Shown: positions 39,037 to 51,968, counted from the stretch's first letter. The stretch is DNA of 64,000 nt from Phymorhynchus buccinoides (GCA_017654935.2 CM065704.1:23782856-23846855); one strand, 5' to 3'. Notes: generated by a model not told the origin, from the sequence alone. Numbers and translations: made by a program.

Positions 39037-39160
39037 CCATGACTGGGGTAAGGGAAACCACTTCCAGCGTTCTGCCCTTTCGTGACAGGCCTGAGGTTCC
39101 ACTGGCCATCTTCATCTTCACTCTGTGGTCCTTTGTGACGTCATTCACCAAGATGAGTAC
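39037..39160 (-). CDS. Gene A exon: short CUB-like segment
   Basis: 124 nt between acceptor GATTTGCAG/GTACTC and donor ATGG/GTAAGG, both strong consensus sites; phase 0 to phase 1, which fits the next exon at 38153. It encodes VLILVNDVTKDHRVKMKMAS...RTLEVVSLTPVMG, compatible with the last strands of a first CUB-like domain. It is assigned to gene A by phase and proximity only. Confidence 0.55.
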
Positions 39161-39314
39161 CTGCAAATCTTAAAGTGGGAAAAAAGGGAGATATTTCAAC
39201 CAGGTGAAGTGGAATGGTTTGCATATAAATACGCGATCAAAAGGGTTACAATATTTCTATTTCTTCTTATGCGTTTCCGTAAAGGCTATTTCGGTCAGCC
39301 CTACTTAGACGAGC

Positions 39315-39400
39315 AAGGTTTCAAGGTTTATTAAATTCCAAACAGCCCCATGGGGGTACATAGAAAAAAGAAAGAAAAAAAGAACAAAACAATTCAATTG
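39315..39400 (-). mobile_element. Retroposon 3' end fragment (AAGGTTTCAAGGTTTAT type)
   Basis: AGGTTTCAAGGTTTAT, then AGCCCCATGGGGGTACAT and an A-rich stretch. The same module occurs at 51112-51265, so it belongs to a dispersed family. A hairpin (CCCCATGGGG) is its most constant part. Confidence 0.5.
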
Positions 39401-39885
39401 GAAAAGGTTCGACATGAGCAGCTATATCGAGCAAAATGTTAACCAAAAACAAAATAATATGTATAACACATTAACACGCACCATCCTATCATCGTTGAAC
39501 TACAACACTAGATCATGATAACACTACAACACACTTCAACCGACCTAGTTTCAACCCAAGATTTAACGATTACGGGCATCTTTTATCACATCACATCAAC
39601 CTTACATCATTACAAGGCAGTCGATCAACTACATTACCGCCACGGCATGGCACTGCAACACACAGATGTCTTTCCAAAATACACAACCAATCTCATGACA
39701 TTACACATCAGCCGATCTACCTATTACATACAAAATCACTACAATGTGCTTCAACCAATCAAGCCACATCATGACACACACATTACAACTCCAAGCTATG
39801 ATGTATGAACAACAAACCTCAATAATTTCAATTAGCATAGTGCAGTGGCAAAGCAACATCTCAAAACAATTCAGATCTGAACACA

Positions 39886-40258
<373 letters not shown>

Positions 40259-40471
40259 GCACGCTCACGCTTACTCGCGAGCACCAGCACACAATCGCAC
40301 GCACTCACACACAAATCAATGTGATTATGATATATGGAATATCACCAGAGGACAATCAATGGTTATGCATAACTTTGACAAATTTAGCTAAGTTTTGTAA
40401 AGTCTTGTTACTTTTTGATGTGAACAGTTTGTTAAATTTAATAGTATTGGGATGTTAACGAAAGAAAGACT

Positions 40472-42436
40472 TCAAGAACTGTTTTCTACTAATATAAAAA
40501 AAAATGGACAATTAAAAATGAAATGAAATTCATCACCTAAGTCATTTGAATCACACTTGTTGCATACCCTTTCTTCGTGAACGATGCCCTGACTACGTCC
40601 TTGTTGTATAGGTAATCTGTGGTTCAATACTCTAAATTTAAGAATAAATTTGGCCTGGTGTTCAGAGAGAATTGTCAAGTAGTTTTCAAAAACAAAGTTT
40701 TCTTTAAACATTCTATAATTTGTGTAAACTCCATTAGCGTTTAACTCAGCTTGCCAGGTCTGTACAAACTGGTCACGTAGACGCTGAATTATTTGTCTTT
40801 TGAATGAAAGCTGACTTAGATTCAGATTGTACTGACCAATCCATAGATCACCGAAACCTAATGAGTTTAACGTATTATGTATTGCTTGGAGGTAATTAGC
40901 TTTATAATCATCAGAAACGTATAACTTCAAGAGAAACCTATACGTATATACATGACACTAGACAGATTTTCAGAATTGGATTCATCCCTTAGTTTAAACC
41001 AATACTTTAACATGCAACTTTCTGCAGAGATCTCTAAAGGGTAACGACCTAGCTCACCTAGAACCATACAAGTAGGTGTTGACTTGTTTATGTTTAACAC
41101 TAATTTATAATATTTTAATTGCAATTTAACAGCCAAGTCACATATTTGGGGACACCAAACTTCACAACCAAAGAGTTCAATGGGGGCTATCATCTTATCA
41201 AACAAATCTACTTGTATATTTAGCAGCAGATGTAGTTTCCTACTCTTCCTCAATTAAGAAAACATTGCTCTTGATGCTTTATCGTACAACTTCTTCTGGG
41301 CTAACTTAAACTTATTGTTATAATTAAACGTAAAACCAAGGTACTGAAAATCAAATGTAATGTCTAACTTAGTTTTGTTGTACTAGAATTCTGGTATTTT
41401 TCTTATTTTGCATCTAGAAATGTTTTTGCCACATTAACTTTAAGCTTATTCTGAAAACAGTAAATATACATTGCATTAAGTGCGTTTTGTAATGAAGTAG
41501 GTGATTCAGCTAAGATAACTGTATCATCTGCGTACAATAGCAAAAACATATTAAATAGCTGGTTTACTTCTGTTTCATCTAAATCTATCTACCTAGCACT
41601 AATTTTCAACTTTTCTAATTTATCTGTTTTGTTTCCAATATATTCCTTCATGTCATTTAGAAAGATGGAAAATAAAAGTGGTGACAAGTTTTCGTCCTGT
41701 CTTACACCTGTATTGCACTCATAAAAAGAGGACAAAGAACCATTCCATGAAATGCAAGACTTTGCTTTGGCGTATAAAGTTTTTATTACTTTAGACAAGT
41801 TTCCTCTAATATTAATATTTAGCAGTTTTTGCCATAGCACAGGACGGTCTACGAAATCAAAAGCTTTTTCATAGTCTACAAAAACACAATATAGTTTCTT
41901 CTTCTTAAAAAGAAAAAAGTCAGCAATTGAATGCAAAGTGAATATATGATCTGTACCAGACAACCCTTTTCTTTCTGAAGCCTGCTTGTTCATTACCCAA
42001 GATCTTATTTGAATCTAGGAATTTAGTCAGGCGGTATTTAACAAGCATGTAAATAGTTTTGCCAAAACAGCTGAGAATAGAGATGCCCCTATTATTATCA
42101 GGGTTATCAGTGCTACCTTTTTTCTTATACAAGGGCTTAATGATGCCCATTGACCAATCATTAGGCACATTTCCACTTTTCAGTATCAAATTAAAGAATT
42201 TCGTAAAAATTCCTAACATTTTTGGTGACGCAGATTTAAGAAATTCATTTATGATTTGGTCTATCCCACACGCTTTATTATTTTTCAATTATGGAATTGC
42301 TTCTTTTACTTCAGTTTCAGTGAAGAGATTGTTTAGGCAACTAATATCAACATCATCATTGTTAATTTCATCAGAATCGTCAGGTTCAATCACGTCAGTG
42401 GAATCAGTCTTATCACTGAACTGCTTGAAATATTAA
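40472..42436 (-). pseudogene. LINE reverse transcriptase region, multiple frameshifts
   Basis: Fragments lie at 42288-41920 (RT fingers: IIKPLYKKKGSTDNPDNNRG), 41993-41589 (palm motif A, FVDYEKAFDFVD), about 41585-41260 (YADDTV and thumb), 41253-40927 and 40930-40472 (C-terminal domain with a CCHC-like motif). The catalytic acidic residues are still readable, but no continuous frame remains. Confidence 0.75.
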
Positions 42437-43001
42437 AAAAACATGTCACACGTTTTTTTGCTGCAGGTTTCATTCTTAACTTGAGTAGATCCATTTAATA
42501 ATTTCCAAACTGTTGGGGGATCACTACTTCGTAAATTGCGTATCTTTTTGAATAGATCAGATTGAAATTTTCGAAAAGACTTTAATAATTGTTTTTTGTA
42601 GGCTTTGCTCGCTGTGACTTTAGTTTCTTTTGCGGGATCATCTTTATTGATCCTGGCAACATTTTTAGCATTAAAAAACTCTTTCCTTTTCTTTTCGCAT
42701 CGAACCACTCACAATCCTCTGTCTGTCTATTCATCGCCTTTCTTTTTGGCTTCTTCTTTATAATGCCAGAATTGCTTGCAGCTGCCTTCATAATTTCGCA
42801 AATGTGTTTGTAAACATCATTTATACCATCATCTGATATGGGTGCATCTTCCAAAAGTATGTTACCCAGCAAAATATCCAATGAACTAATATCGTTATCG
42901 TTAAGCATTTCCACAAAATCACTTGCTTTGTCTTGGGTCCACTGAGGCCGTGATGGGGCACCTACATTTTGTTTATTACTGATGTCATCTCCAGTGTGCA
43001 T

Positions 43002-44655
43002 TTACATGTCTTCATCATTAACAGAATGTGTTCGATTTGTAAAGCAGACGGACAGGGGACAATGCACATCTGAAACATTTTCATTAAAAGGGTGTACTAT
43101 GAACTCTGATAATAAATGAAAAATAGATTGTGAAACAATAACGTAGTCGACCACACTGGCTTCCTTACACGTATTATTAGCGCAGTTATCAGGATCACCC
43201 AAACGCCCATTGACAATGGGTGTGTTTAACGTTTTACATAAAAATAAAAGTGCTTGACCAGCATTATTCACATAGGCATCATTAGAACGTCTACGAAGAG
43301 AATCTGATTCATCTGACTTCTTACTAAAAACACTGTTATCTTTCTCGAAGACATCCTCAACAAAATCAGGTAAAGAGCCAGTTCTAGCATTGAGGTCACC
43401 AAGAAGACACATCATGTCATATGTTCAACGACAGGATACAGTTCTCAAGGCAGGCAAAAGCATTGGGGTCAAAGTAAGGGGAATTTTCTGGGGGGAAATA
43501 AACAGAACAAAAAAGTACCTCTTGTCCCAAGACACTAGCATTTAATTTGAAGAATAGCGCATCGTTGCTGAACTCATAATTCACAAAGTTATAGTATCTG
43601 AGAAGAGAAGAATCCACATAACGTTCCTTTCCTTTTGATTCAATCACTTGTATGTGCTTCGTCAAATATTGCTTAATGAGTACAAGAATGCCCCCAGACT
43701 TCCTTTTAAAGTGAGACCTATTTTTGTAGAAACTTGTAAAACCTGAAATAGTCACAGTGTCAAATTCATCTAATTTACTTTCCGTAATGACGACTATATC
43801 ATAAGAAGCTATAAAAATACGAAAATCAGGATTTAACAATTTACTCCTTATCCCACAAACATTTAAAGTGAGGCAAGAAAATTGATTACCATTGTTACCA
43901 GACAAAATGTTATAGAAGCCTTCTTTTGAACTTTCGGTATTACCTTCACTTGAATTATTAGTCTCTCCAACCTGTAAACCACCAACACTACTACAGCTCT
44001 CATTTCCATTCGCTTGAACAAACGACTGCGCATGCCTAGTTTTTGTTGAGGAATGCCTGCTATTAACACTGCCTTTTAGGTTCCTCATTAACAGAGAATG
44101 AGTGCTATTGTCCATCGATGCAGCACAGTCTGCACAGCATGATGATTTACTATGTGTACAAAGGGGAAATAAACTTGCTGAGTCCTCAAGGACTTGAGTT
44201 GGCAAAGCCACTTTTTCCAAATTACATTCTGGTGACAAAATCACAGCGTCTTGTATTACAGACTTATTTTTATCATCACGTTGGCCCGCCTCTATGAAAT
44301 TATTCTTAGCGTCATAGGAAATTTCATCATAATCATTTACATTCACAGAACTGCATAGGGCATTTTGAGCAAAACCAATTTCATTACTTTGCACTGTCGA
44401 ACTGTCTGATGTTGACAAAGCCATTACATTCTCCTGATTAGAAACATTGCCTTTAAGTGCGTCAACCTTATTAACGGGTGCCTCGGCAATAGGGACACAG
44501 CTAACCAAGACAGCCATATTATTCTTACTCCCACCCCCTTTATTCTCCTGTTCAGTCATCTTAATATCGATATGGCCATCATTATCATCCACAATGCTAA
44601 CATTTTCACAACCTTTACCATCATTATCGTCCAAGAGGCTGAGGGTTTCACTCAT
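43002..44655 (-). pseudogene. LINE endonuclease region, frameshifted
   Basis: A 412-codon frame (44655-43417) starts with a Ser/Asn/Asp-rich leader and enters the endonuclease domain. The domain is cut by a frameshift near 43416 and resumes at 43415-43002 with the catalytic GDLNAR motif. A single in-frame stop then separates it from 43001-42582. The leader does not resemble a typical ORF1 RNA-binding protein. Confidence 0.75.
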
Positions 44656-44816
44656 CCTAACTTTTACCTAAATAAATGCAAGTCTAATGGATTCAATAAC
44701 AAATGTACAAAGAGACACATGCACTTCTCAATTCTAATTATATGAAGACAAAAAGCAGTGGCGTGGTTTGATGTCCTTGAATTATAAATGGTGTTTGTTT
44801 GTTTTCTATCAATTAC

Positions 44817-45158
44817 CATGACTGATACCAATAAACGGGTAGAACACTGGGCGGCGATATAAGGGCTCACACCCGGTCCAAACAGCTGCAGGATTAAGAT
44901 CTTGTTTCATTTTTGGACCCAGGCATCCCCAACTACACCTTGGGATGCTGTATAGGAGGACATAGTTATCCCTAGTGCACGTCTGATCAACAAATTCGAC
45001 ATTCGGTTGAAGCATAGAATGCAGCACGACCTTGCACCGCAAAGAGGATGTGTTTTCAGAATACTTTCTCTCTGCCCTGTGGAAATAAGCTATATCCACC
45101 TTGGAGGAAGCCAAGTTGAGAGTTCTAGTTGATGTTTTCATGCAGTTGATAATGTCTG
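44817..45158 (-). CDS. Possible first CUB exon of gene A
   Basis: An open stretch between a moderate acceptor (TGTGCACAG at 45159) and a good donor (CATG/GTAATT at 44817). It encodes INCMKTSTRTLNLASSKVDI, CKVVLHSM, TRDNYVLLYSI and further Cys residues, resembling the first half of a CUB fold (Cys...C...DY..LYS). It ends in phase 1 whereas the exon at 39160 starts in phase 0, so an exon is missing, the donor is elsewhere, or it is not part of gene A. No signal-peptide exon was found in the 500 bp left before gene B. Confidence 0.4.
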
Positions 45159-45299
45159 CTGTGCACAGTTTTGCATAGGATGTCGTTGGAAAATAACAGG
45201 ATACTGCAGAATTGTCATGTGACCTGTGATTGCTCTGTGTGATGTTCTGTCTTGTTGCTGGTCTTGTGGTCTCTGGGCATTACATATTTACATAGCACA

Positions 45300-45503
<204 letters not shown>

Positions 45504-45667
45504 GAGTGAGAGTATATACGCACATACGTGTCACGTGGTGTCTTTTTTCACGTGTCTCTATTTATCTCTTTTGTCACTTTCTTTGTGCTAAAATATAGCA
45601 ATAGTATACCCATGACTAGGGGCGTTTTTGTGTAAGCAACAAATACTTCAGTCGTTTCTGTTCACAG

Positions 45668-47707
45668 TCAAGAGTTGAGGGATCCAATGAGTTCAACAAG
45701 CCTTTCCTCTGTCCTTTTCTGTTGTCTTTCCAGCAGCAGATTGAGTGTGTACAGAAAGGGGTTGAGGGCAGAGTTCAGGGGCATCACCAGGATGGCCATC
45801 ACCACGTTGAGTTCCCCTGACACAGACACTCCCAGTGAGGCCAGCAGCCCCAGCAAACCAATGGGGAACCAGCACATAAAGTCTGACATCACCACGGTGA
45901 ACAGGCGACGAGCTATGCTGGCATCCTGAGATTGCTGACTGCTGGTGCCAGCTGTGAGTGTGTTGGACTGAATGGACCAGTAGATCACTGCCTGGCCTGT
46001 AGCTATGACTTGAAACAGGACAAAATTTAAAACAATCATTATTCCAAAAGAATACGTATGACCTGCAAAAACGTTTCTGGTGACTGGTAGTGGAATACAG
46101 ATTCCTGTTTGACTGTAGAACTCCCAGTGAGCCATGCCAGGCAGTAGTGGAACAACAGCAAGAACAAAACCGACAGTCCATATCAAACCAGACGCCAGTT
46201 GTGCGTTCCAACCTTTGAAGTGCAAGAAACTCAAGGGGAAACGGACCACAAGGAAACGATCTAACGTGATCAAACAGATTAGGAAAGACGACACCTCACA
46301 TGACAACAAGGACATAAAGCCAGCCAGTTTACATAGAATACTGTGTCTCCATGCCACATCCTCCCAAACATAAAAGGCCTGGTATATTCTGTCAGCTATA
46401 CCGATGAGTGCCAAGTAGATTCCCATCAGAAAGTCAGACGCACACAAGTGAAGGACAAAGATGCTGAAACCTGGTGATCCACCACCCTGCAGGGTGGATA
46501 AACGGAACACAAAGCCCACACTATTGCCAATTAAGGCCAGGCTACAAAACACAACCAAACAGACTCTGTACGCATTGGACCTCAGCAGATCCAGGCAAGA
46601 AGACAACTCGTCTTGTGGTGCTTGACAGCTGCTGAGACCCGGGAGAAGTTGAGCTGCACAACATGCTTTATAGTTGTCAGCATAAACGGTGTGCAACAGG
46701 TGTAAGCCGCTAAACAGATTTCTGTGAATGTCTGACATTGAACATCCTCTCAAATCCAAATATTGCAATTTCCTCAGCAGTTGAAATCCGTCTCCAGTTA
46801 CATGCTGCACACCACTGTGTGACAGATTCAGAAACGTGAGCTCTGGAAACAGACCGAAAATAGTGTGATCTAGACTGTGAAGTGGGGTCCATGAAAAATC
46901 TATTCTTTCCACACTAGAAAATGTTTTTATTGAATTCACAATCAAAGGACTTCTTATTGGATTGCTTGTTAAGGTTAGGGATTTTACATTTGGAGTGTTC
47001 AACAATATCTGAATTGGAACATTCACCAGTTTATTATTACTTAAGTCAAGAGTAATAATATTATATAAGGTGACACTGGAAACATTTGTCAGTTGACAGT
47101 CAGCCAGACTGAGGTAGACCAGCATGGTGTTGGTTGACAGTTCAGCCAGGGTCATCCCACTGCCTCTCCCGTTCAGATACCTCAGTTCAGGATGACTGTG
47201 GGCAGGGAAAGGTCGCTGACAGGTGAAGGCCAGACCATGACAGACACAGTGCTCTGGGCAGTGCTGGTCACACAACAGCTCATCGTCTGACCGAGTACAA
47301 TGGTTGATGCCATCACACACCCAACTGGGATGAACACATATCCTGGAATTAAAACACCGGTAATGACCAGAGCAGGTGTAGGTGTCACAGTCTGCTTCGT
47401 CCTCGTGGTCTGGGCAGTCGTACAGACCGTTACACCTGGTCAAGGTGGGCAGACAGTGTCCATCATCTGCACACTGGTAGTGAGTGTCTGGACACACCTG
47501 GATGAGTGGGGACTGTCCGTCCTGTGCAGTGGGCAGAGGGGTGATGATGGTGCTGCCGTTTCTTGCAAAGTCAATCACAACTGAACTAAGTTTAGATGAA
47601 AAATGTTGGTAGCGTTTGCCTTCGTCACTTACGGTGGGACAACGGCTTTCATCATCTTCATTAATACAATCTACCTGGCCGTCATAGTTGTGATCACTTG
47701 TATAACA
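45668..47707 (-). CDS. Gene B last exon: LDLa-LRR-seven-helix receptor (GRL101-like)
   Basis: Open over about 680 codons, with acceptor TTGATTTTACAG/TGTTAT at 47707. Order: the end of a split LDLa (CINEDDESRC), LDLa modules (CNGLYDCPDHEDEADC; CDGINHCTRSDDELLC), LRR N-cap (CPEHCVCHGLAFTC), about seven LRRs, a Cys-Cys hinge (YKACCAAQLL) and seven helices. Rhodopsin-family landmarks are intact: GN in TM1, ASDFLMGIYL in TM2, DRF after TM3, CIPLPV in the second extracellular loop, CWFP in TM6 and NPFLY in TM7. This is the plan of relaxin-type and GRL101 receptors at the plasma membrane. The C-terminal tail is short and basic. Probably functional. Confidence 0.93.
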   Translation of the reverse strand, partial: CYTSDHNYDGQVDCINEDDESRCPTVSDEGKRYQHFSSKLSSVVIDFARNGSTIITPLPTAQDGQSPLIQVCPDTHYQCADDGHCLPTLTRCNGLYDCPDHEDEADCDTYTCSGHYRCFNSRICVHPSWVCDGINHCTRSDDELLCDQHCPEHCVCHGLAFTCQRPFPAHSHPELRYLNGRGSGMTLAELSTNTMLVYLSLADCQLTNVSSVTLYNIITLDLSNNKLVNVPIQILLNTPNVKSLTLTSNPIRSPLIVNSIKTFSSVERIDFSWTPLHSLDHTIFGLFPELTFLNLSHSGVQHVTGDGFQLLRKLQYLDLRGCSMSDIHRNLFSGLHLLHTVYADNYKACCAAQLLPGLSSCQAPQDELSSCLDLLRSNAYRVCLVVFCSLALIGNSVGFVFRLSTLQGGGSPGFSIFVLHLCASDFLMGIYLALIGIADRIYQAFYVWEDVAWRHSILCKLAGFMSLLSCEVSSFLICLITLDRFLVVRFPLSFLHFKGWNAQLASGLIWTVGFVLAVVPLLPGMAHWEFYSQTGICIPLPVTRNVFAGHTYSFGIMIVLNFVLFQVIATGQAVIYWSIQSNTLTAGTSSQQSQDASIARRLFTVVMSDFMCWFPIGLLGLLASLGVSVSGELNVVMAILVMPLNSALNPFLYTLNLLLERQQKRTEERLVELIGSLNS

Positions 47708-48219
47708 CTGTAAAATCAAGAAAATATCGACACCGATATTATTCGCAGATTAGAAACACCAAACACAATGCCACAAGTCCACCATGATATGGAGGACGTC
47801 TTGACTTCTCAGTACCTACATGTTATGCATTTGCATATTTAAAATATCAAACTATACACTGTACAGTAGTGTTTTTGCTTTTTGTCCTATACGATTATTA
47901 AAAACAAAATACTGATTTCTATCTATTCATATACAGAAACTACGTCATTCAAGGTTTTCTCTTGCGTTTTTTTCTAATCCCATCTTTAAAGTGAGGTCAG
48001 TTACCTTTATAGTAAGATAACTATTGTCAAAAAAGAAATGTTTTAAAACAAAGGCGACATCATCTACCTATAAACAATCAGATTATGACTGTTGCTGATA
48101 TCACACAAAATGCTGTTATTTAAATCAAAGGTAAAAAACATTGTGAAAGAATAATAACGATAGCATGTTTGTGTAGTTGGCTCTGAAATTAACATTAGAC
48201 GCCTAGTACCTGGCATTAC
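47708..48219 (-). other. Gene B intron
   Basis: 512 bp with donor AAACAG/GTAATG and a pyrimidine-rich acceptor ending TTTTACAG. It is phase 0, at the same position inside an LDLa module as in gene A, which supports common ancestry of the two genes. Confidence 0.8.
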
Positions 48220-48844
48220 CTGTTTCATGCTACCATGTTGCTGAGCATTCCATTGTCGACAAGGAGTAAACTCACAGAACGACTCATCACTGTTGTCACC
48301 ACAATCCTGTTGGTGGTCACACATAAACGTGTATGGCACACGCCCATGTCCTGTTGCGCATGCGTAGGATGGAGGAAATGATGTCATCCCTGGTGCAGGA
48401 CAGGAAGAAGCAGAAGGAATGTCCCAGTTGTGACTGTCAGAACCAAACTGCACACCACCACTGCCCCAGCACACACTGCCACCATCACATGCCAGAAAAA
48501 AATGGGTGTTGTGCTTGGAAGGGCAGGTAATAAACTGTGAGCTGAAAGGAACGGCACTTGAATTTAGGCTGGCGGGTTTCACTACGCTTTTCTTGTCTAA
48601 TTTCCGGTCCATTCCACAGAGAAAATGCGGTATGAACTTTTTCGCCTGTGACAGGCAGTCCCATAACACAACAGTTGTTTTCCAGTGAAACAGATAGTAC
48701 AAGGAATTGCTGCGAATTTCAAATGCGTTGACGTGTTTCCCTAGACCACCGCATTTGGTTTGTAGAAACACAGATGGCTTGAAAGTTGTAGTGACCATGT
48801 CATGGGCTATCGTTCCATCCATCCATTGCAAACTTTTTCTGTAC
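48220..48844 (-). CDS. Gene B exon: C-type lectin C-terminal part and LDLa
   Basis: Acceptor TTTTCCCTTTTAG/GTACAG at 48844 and donor at 48220; 625 nt, phase 2 to phase 0. It encodes LQWMDGTIAH (the W-x-D-G segment of a C-type lectin fold), further lectin strands to WDCLSQ...HFLCGMD, a linker, ITCPSKHNTHFFLACDGGSVCWG, and an LDLa (FMCDHQQDCGDNSDESFC). The phase 2 start equals the phase in which gene A's lectin N-terminal exon ends. The upstream exons of gene B were not found between here and the window's right edge. Confidence 0.85.
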
Positions 48845-49190
48845 CTAAAAGGGAAAAAACAAGATAGCAAAGCCTTATCAATGTGCTCCCAGTGTCTCAG
48901 GAAAGAACCAAACACTTAAAAACAACTTTTGGTTGTTTTTTAATCGACACCTTCTGTTCCAAAAAGGACACCACAGCTGGTGCCACTAATGTCTGTTAGC
49001 ATAACTATCTTCTGCAGCACGCATACGCAGAATTAGCCAGGTCGTCCGCTTACTTGGTTTGGCCAACTTCTAACTTGACTTTTCACTTAGCCCTACATTT
49101 TCCCAGATTGTCTCAGTGGTGAGATGTCTGGCATTTTGTTGATACCAAATAACAGCCGCTTTTGCGAAATTTTTGGAATCTTTGTTTAAC
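48845..49190. other. Upstream of gene B exon, nothing recognised
   Basis: About 345 bp, presumably intron. A small inverted pair (AAACAACTTTTGGTTGTTTTT) lies near 48920. No exon with lectin or CUB features is visible. Confidence 0.5.
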
Positions 49191-49975
49191 TTTGTCTTCC
49201 TGTCTGTTTGTCTGTCCAGGCTATATCTCGTGAACTGCTGGACAGAGTTGCTTCAAAGGTGTGGTGGTGCATCACCATGTGTCGAATTGGTCAGAGGACA
49301 AACCATAACCGTGCTGAACTTGACCTTGAAGTTTGACCTTAAAAACCAAAAACCAAAATGTCTTCTTGTGGCAATATCTTTTCATCGTTTGACTTACAGT
49401 CTTCAAATTTGGAGTATTAGTGCAGTGCTTTATGGTGATTCCGAATGTTGGGTGCAAGGACGTAGACCTTGGTAGAGTCACAGTTGGTGTTTTAGTCATA
49501 CATATCAGAATTATGCACATTTGGCAGATTCCTAGACTGGCTCAAGGTCATAATATGTGGTTCAAAGTATTGATTATCTCGATGACCTTGACATTGATTT
49601 TAGAACTTGTTTCTTTTAGCCGTGGCTACAGTTTAAACACCATTAGGAATACACCCACATAACCATATATTATATTATTTGATCATCATGATTTAAGGAA
49701 TGCAATTGGAGACATTTGAAGCCCTTTGACCTTGAACTTGACATTTGACCAAGTTGTAGTAAGAAACAAATCGTTGTACACCCAGTGGGAGACATTTTGA
49801 AGCTTCTCGACATTGACCTTTCACCTTGATTTTCATGTGATGCATCTTGTGAACAGCTGGATTGAATCACTTAAAATGTGTGTGGAGGTATGTGCAGGTA
49901 TATATAGGGGGAGGGGAGTTAAGGGGGCGGAACGGGTAAAGAACATGTTTACCAATCGGCGACACCCTTTGTTTG
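49190..49975. repeat. TGACCTTG-rich dispersed repeat, diverged copy 3
   Basis: It begins with a TTTGTCTGTCCAGGCTATATCTCGTGAACTG-like segment, carries several TGACCTTGA motifs (near 49320, 49583, 49728 and 49815) and ends at CGGCGACACCCTTTGTTTG, as the other copies do. It is shorter and more diverged. Confidence 0.65.
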
Positions 49976-51110
49976 TTTTTGTTTTTGGTTGGTTGGTTGG
50001 CTGGTTGGTTGGGTTTGTTTTGTTGTTGTTGTTTTGTGTTGTTTATTATTTTGTCATAATGGACGCCATCGTCAATAGATTAGGTACTATTCCGCCAATT
50101 TTCAATGTGAATGGCTTAGTGGTGTATTTGGTACAGTGTGAAAAGTGTGTCCGTTTTACTGTTATGCTGTTGGTCTCAGATATATGCTTTGTAGGCGCCA
50201 GTCAGATCTGACCAAGTGATAAAAATGTTATCCCAAGAACATGGTTCACAGGCTTTTGAGTTGTTGGTGCCATGAAGATGATCATCTCCATGTACTATGA
50301 TCTAGATACTAATGGTAAGGGCTTTAACACTGTAGCTAATTCTGTGACAACATTTCTTCTTAGACATTGCTATTTCTGGAGAACAGTCTAAACAACGACT
50401 ATTTAGGTATTTGAAATGCGTGTTAAAGGGAACGAGTATCTGATATATTTTAGAAAATGTTAAAAGTTTATTTTTTTCAACTGAAAATGTATGACCAAAT
50501 CATAATATTCGAACTGCAATCCAAACTCTTGCACCATCCAAAAAACGTTCTTATTCAATGGTTCAACTGCTGTTTTTCCATATCCTATATACTTATGTGA
50601 TTTGAACTTAAGGGGGAAAAGCTTTATCAAATAAAGAATTAGACATTATCGTTGACATCAGTCCATGGATCGATATAGTGGGCTGGGTTCCTCGACATAT
50701 CTCGCTCCTGTTAATGTGGTGTTTGTTTTTATGTCTATTAAGAATTACACATTCTTTTACTTTGGTGCTTCATTTGGACATCAGTATAGATATACGCTTG
50801 TTTGTTTGGTTGTGTGCCTAGGCCATGTAGGCCTACCTGTGTCAACAAAACGCACCGAGCTCCTTCAGTGTATTGCTGAACTACTTACCAGCATGTACGA
50901 CTGCCATAGCAAGGTGCGACAAGCAACTATCATTATAAATAATATTGCTTTTTCTGATGCTAAGTCTCCTCGGATCAGAAGCTCTGGGCATTAAATATTT
51001 ACATAGCACATGTGTGCGTATTACACACACAAGCGTGCAGTCTCCTTGGATTGATGATAGCGAAGAGCTCATCCAAATCACTGATCACGTACATTGTAAG
51101 ACCGTATTAT
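49976..51110. other. Unique AT-rich stretch with one dispersed repeat
   Basis: A (GGTT)n-like tract at 49988-50010. A CTGGGCATTAAATATTTACA module near 50985 matches 45276-45320. No splice-bounded or long reading frame is supported. Confidence 0.5.
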
Positions 51111-51111
51111 C

Positions 51112-51265
51112 AAGGTTTCAAGGTTTATGTCCGAAAGCCCCATGGGGGTACATGGAATAAAAAGAAAAATAGGAAGAAAATTCGGAAAAGAAACAAAATT
51201 CAAACAAAGGAAATGAAAAACAGACAAACCACAAATTACACAGAAAGGGCTTTGCCCAATTAATG
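51112..51265 (-). mobile_element. Retroposon 3' end fragment, second copy
   Basis: CAAGGTTTCAAGGTTTAT, AGCCCCATGGGGGTACAT and an A-rich tract, as at 39315. It ends around GGGCTTTGCCCAATTAATGACATGG. Confidence 0.55.
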
Positions 51266-51814
51266 ACATGGACAATGTATATCACATTTTTGAATCCACA
51301 TTCACAAAGGTATTGATTAAGATTGATTCAATGGTATCACACTTTTCTACATTGTATTTGCACCCCCATCCTGCCCCTTCAACTCGACCAGATGCTAAGC
51401 TGGGGCATGCCTGAGCCACATGTTGAATCAAACGTTTTATCAAATTAAGCCTGAATAAAAATATTTTAGCTCATTCGTTTGAAACAATTCTTGATCTATG
51501 TGTGCTAATGAACGAAAACTATTTTTCATTCATATTGCTTTTAGTTATAAAGTTAGCAAGTTATAAATTGGCTATTTCACGAACTGGGCAAACCATTTGG
51601 ATTGTTTGTTTTGAGACCAATGTATTGTGACAGTTCAAAGAATAAAGTCCCCCGAGGAAGACGAGATTAATCTCGCCGAAATATTGGGAGAACAAAAGCA
51701 ACTTGTTTGCCTCTGTTTTTTGTGTGTGTGTATATATATATATATATACGATCAAAAATTGAAGAAGAAAAAACAAACACACCATTAAGCTTTCCTCTTA
51801 TGCATATATATGTC

Positions 51815-51968
51815 ACGGGAAAATTTGGAATCCGGGAAAATTCCGAATCTTCCCGGGAAAAATCGGAATTCTGATTTTTCCTGGGAAAATTCCGATTTTT
51901 CCCAAGGATCTTCCCAGCCTTGGGGAAAATCGGAATTTTCCCGGGAAGATTCCGAATTTTCCCAAGCA
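51815..51968. repeat. Palindromic GGGAAAATTCGGAATTTTCC array
   Basis: At least five back-to-back variants of GGGAAAAT(T/C)(C/G)G(A)ATTTTCCC in about 150 bp, each nearly self-complementary. Related clusters are at 52973-53103, 55508-55555 and 63129-63176. Confidence 0.8.

Larger units (their letters stand above)
40440..44660 (-). mobile_element. Degenerate non-LTR retrotransposon (LINE), endonuclease + RT
   Basis: Read down from 44660: a low-complexity acidic leader of about 240 residues, an apurinic-like endonuclease (LTLNVCGIRSKL, VVITESKLDE, then GDLNARTG after a frameshift), and a reverse transcriptase in pieces (KACGIDQIINEFLKSA; VFVDYEKAFDFVDR; GVRQDENLSP; YADDTV near 41540). The C-terminal Cys-rich motif is CNKC...FHFIFNC (about 40560). 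At least five frame changes and several stops make it dead. No RNase H domain is seen, so a CR1/Jockey-like group is likely (tentative). It lies in the same orientation as gene A, between its presumed first CUB exon and the exon at 39160. Confidence 0.85.
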
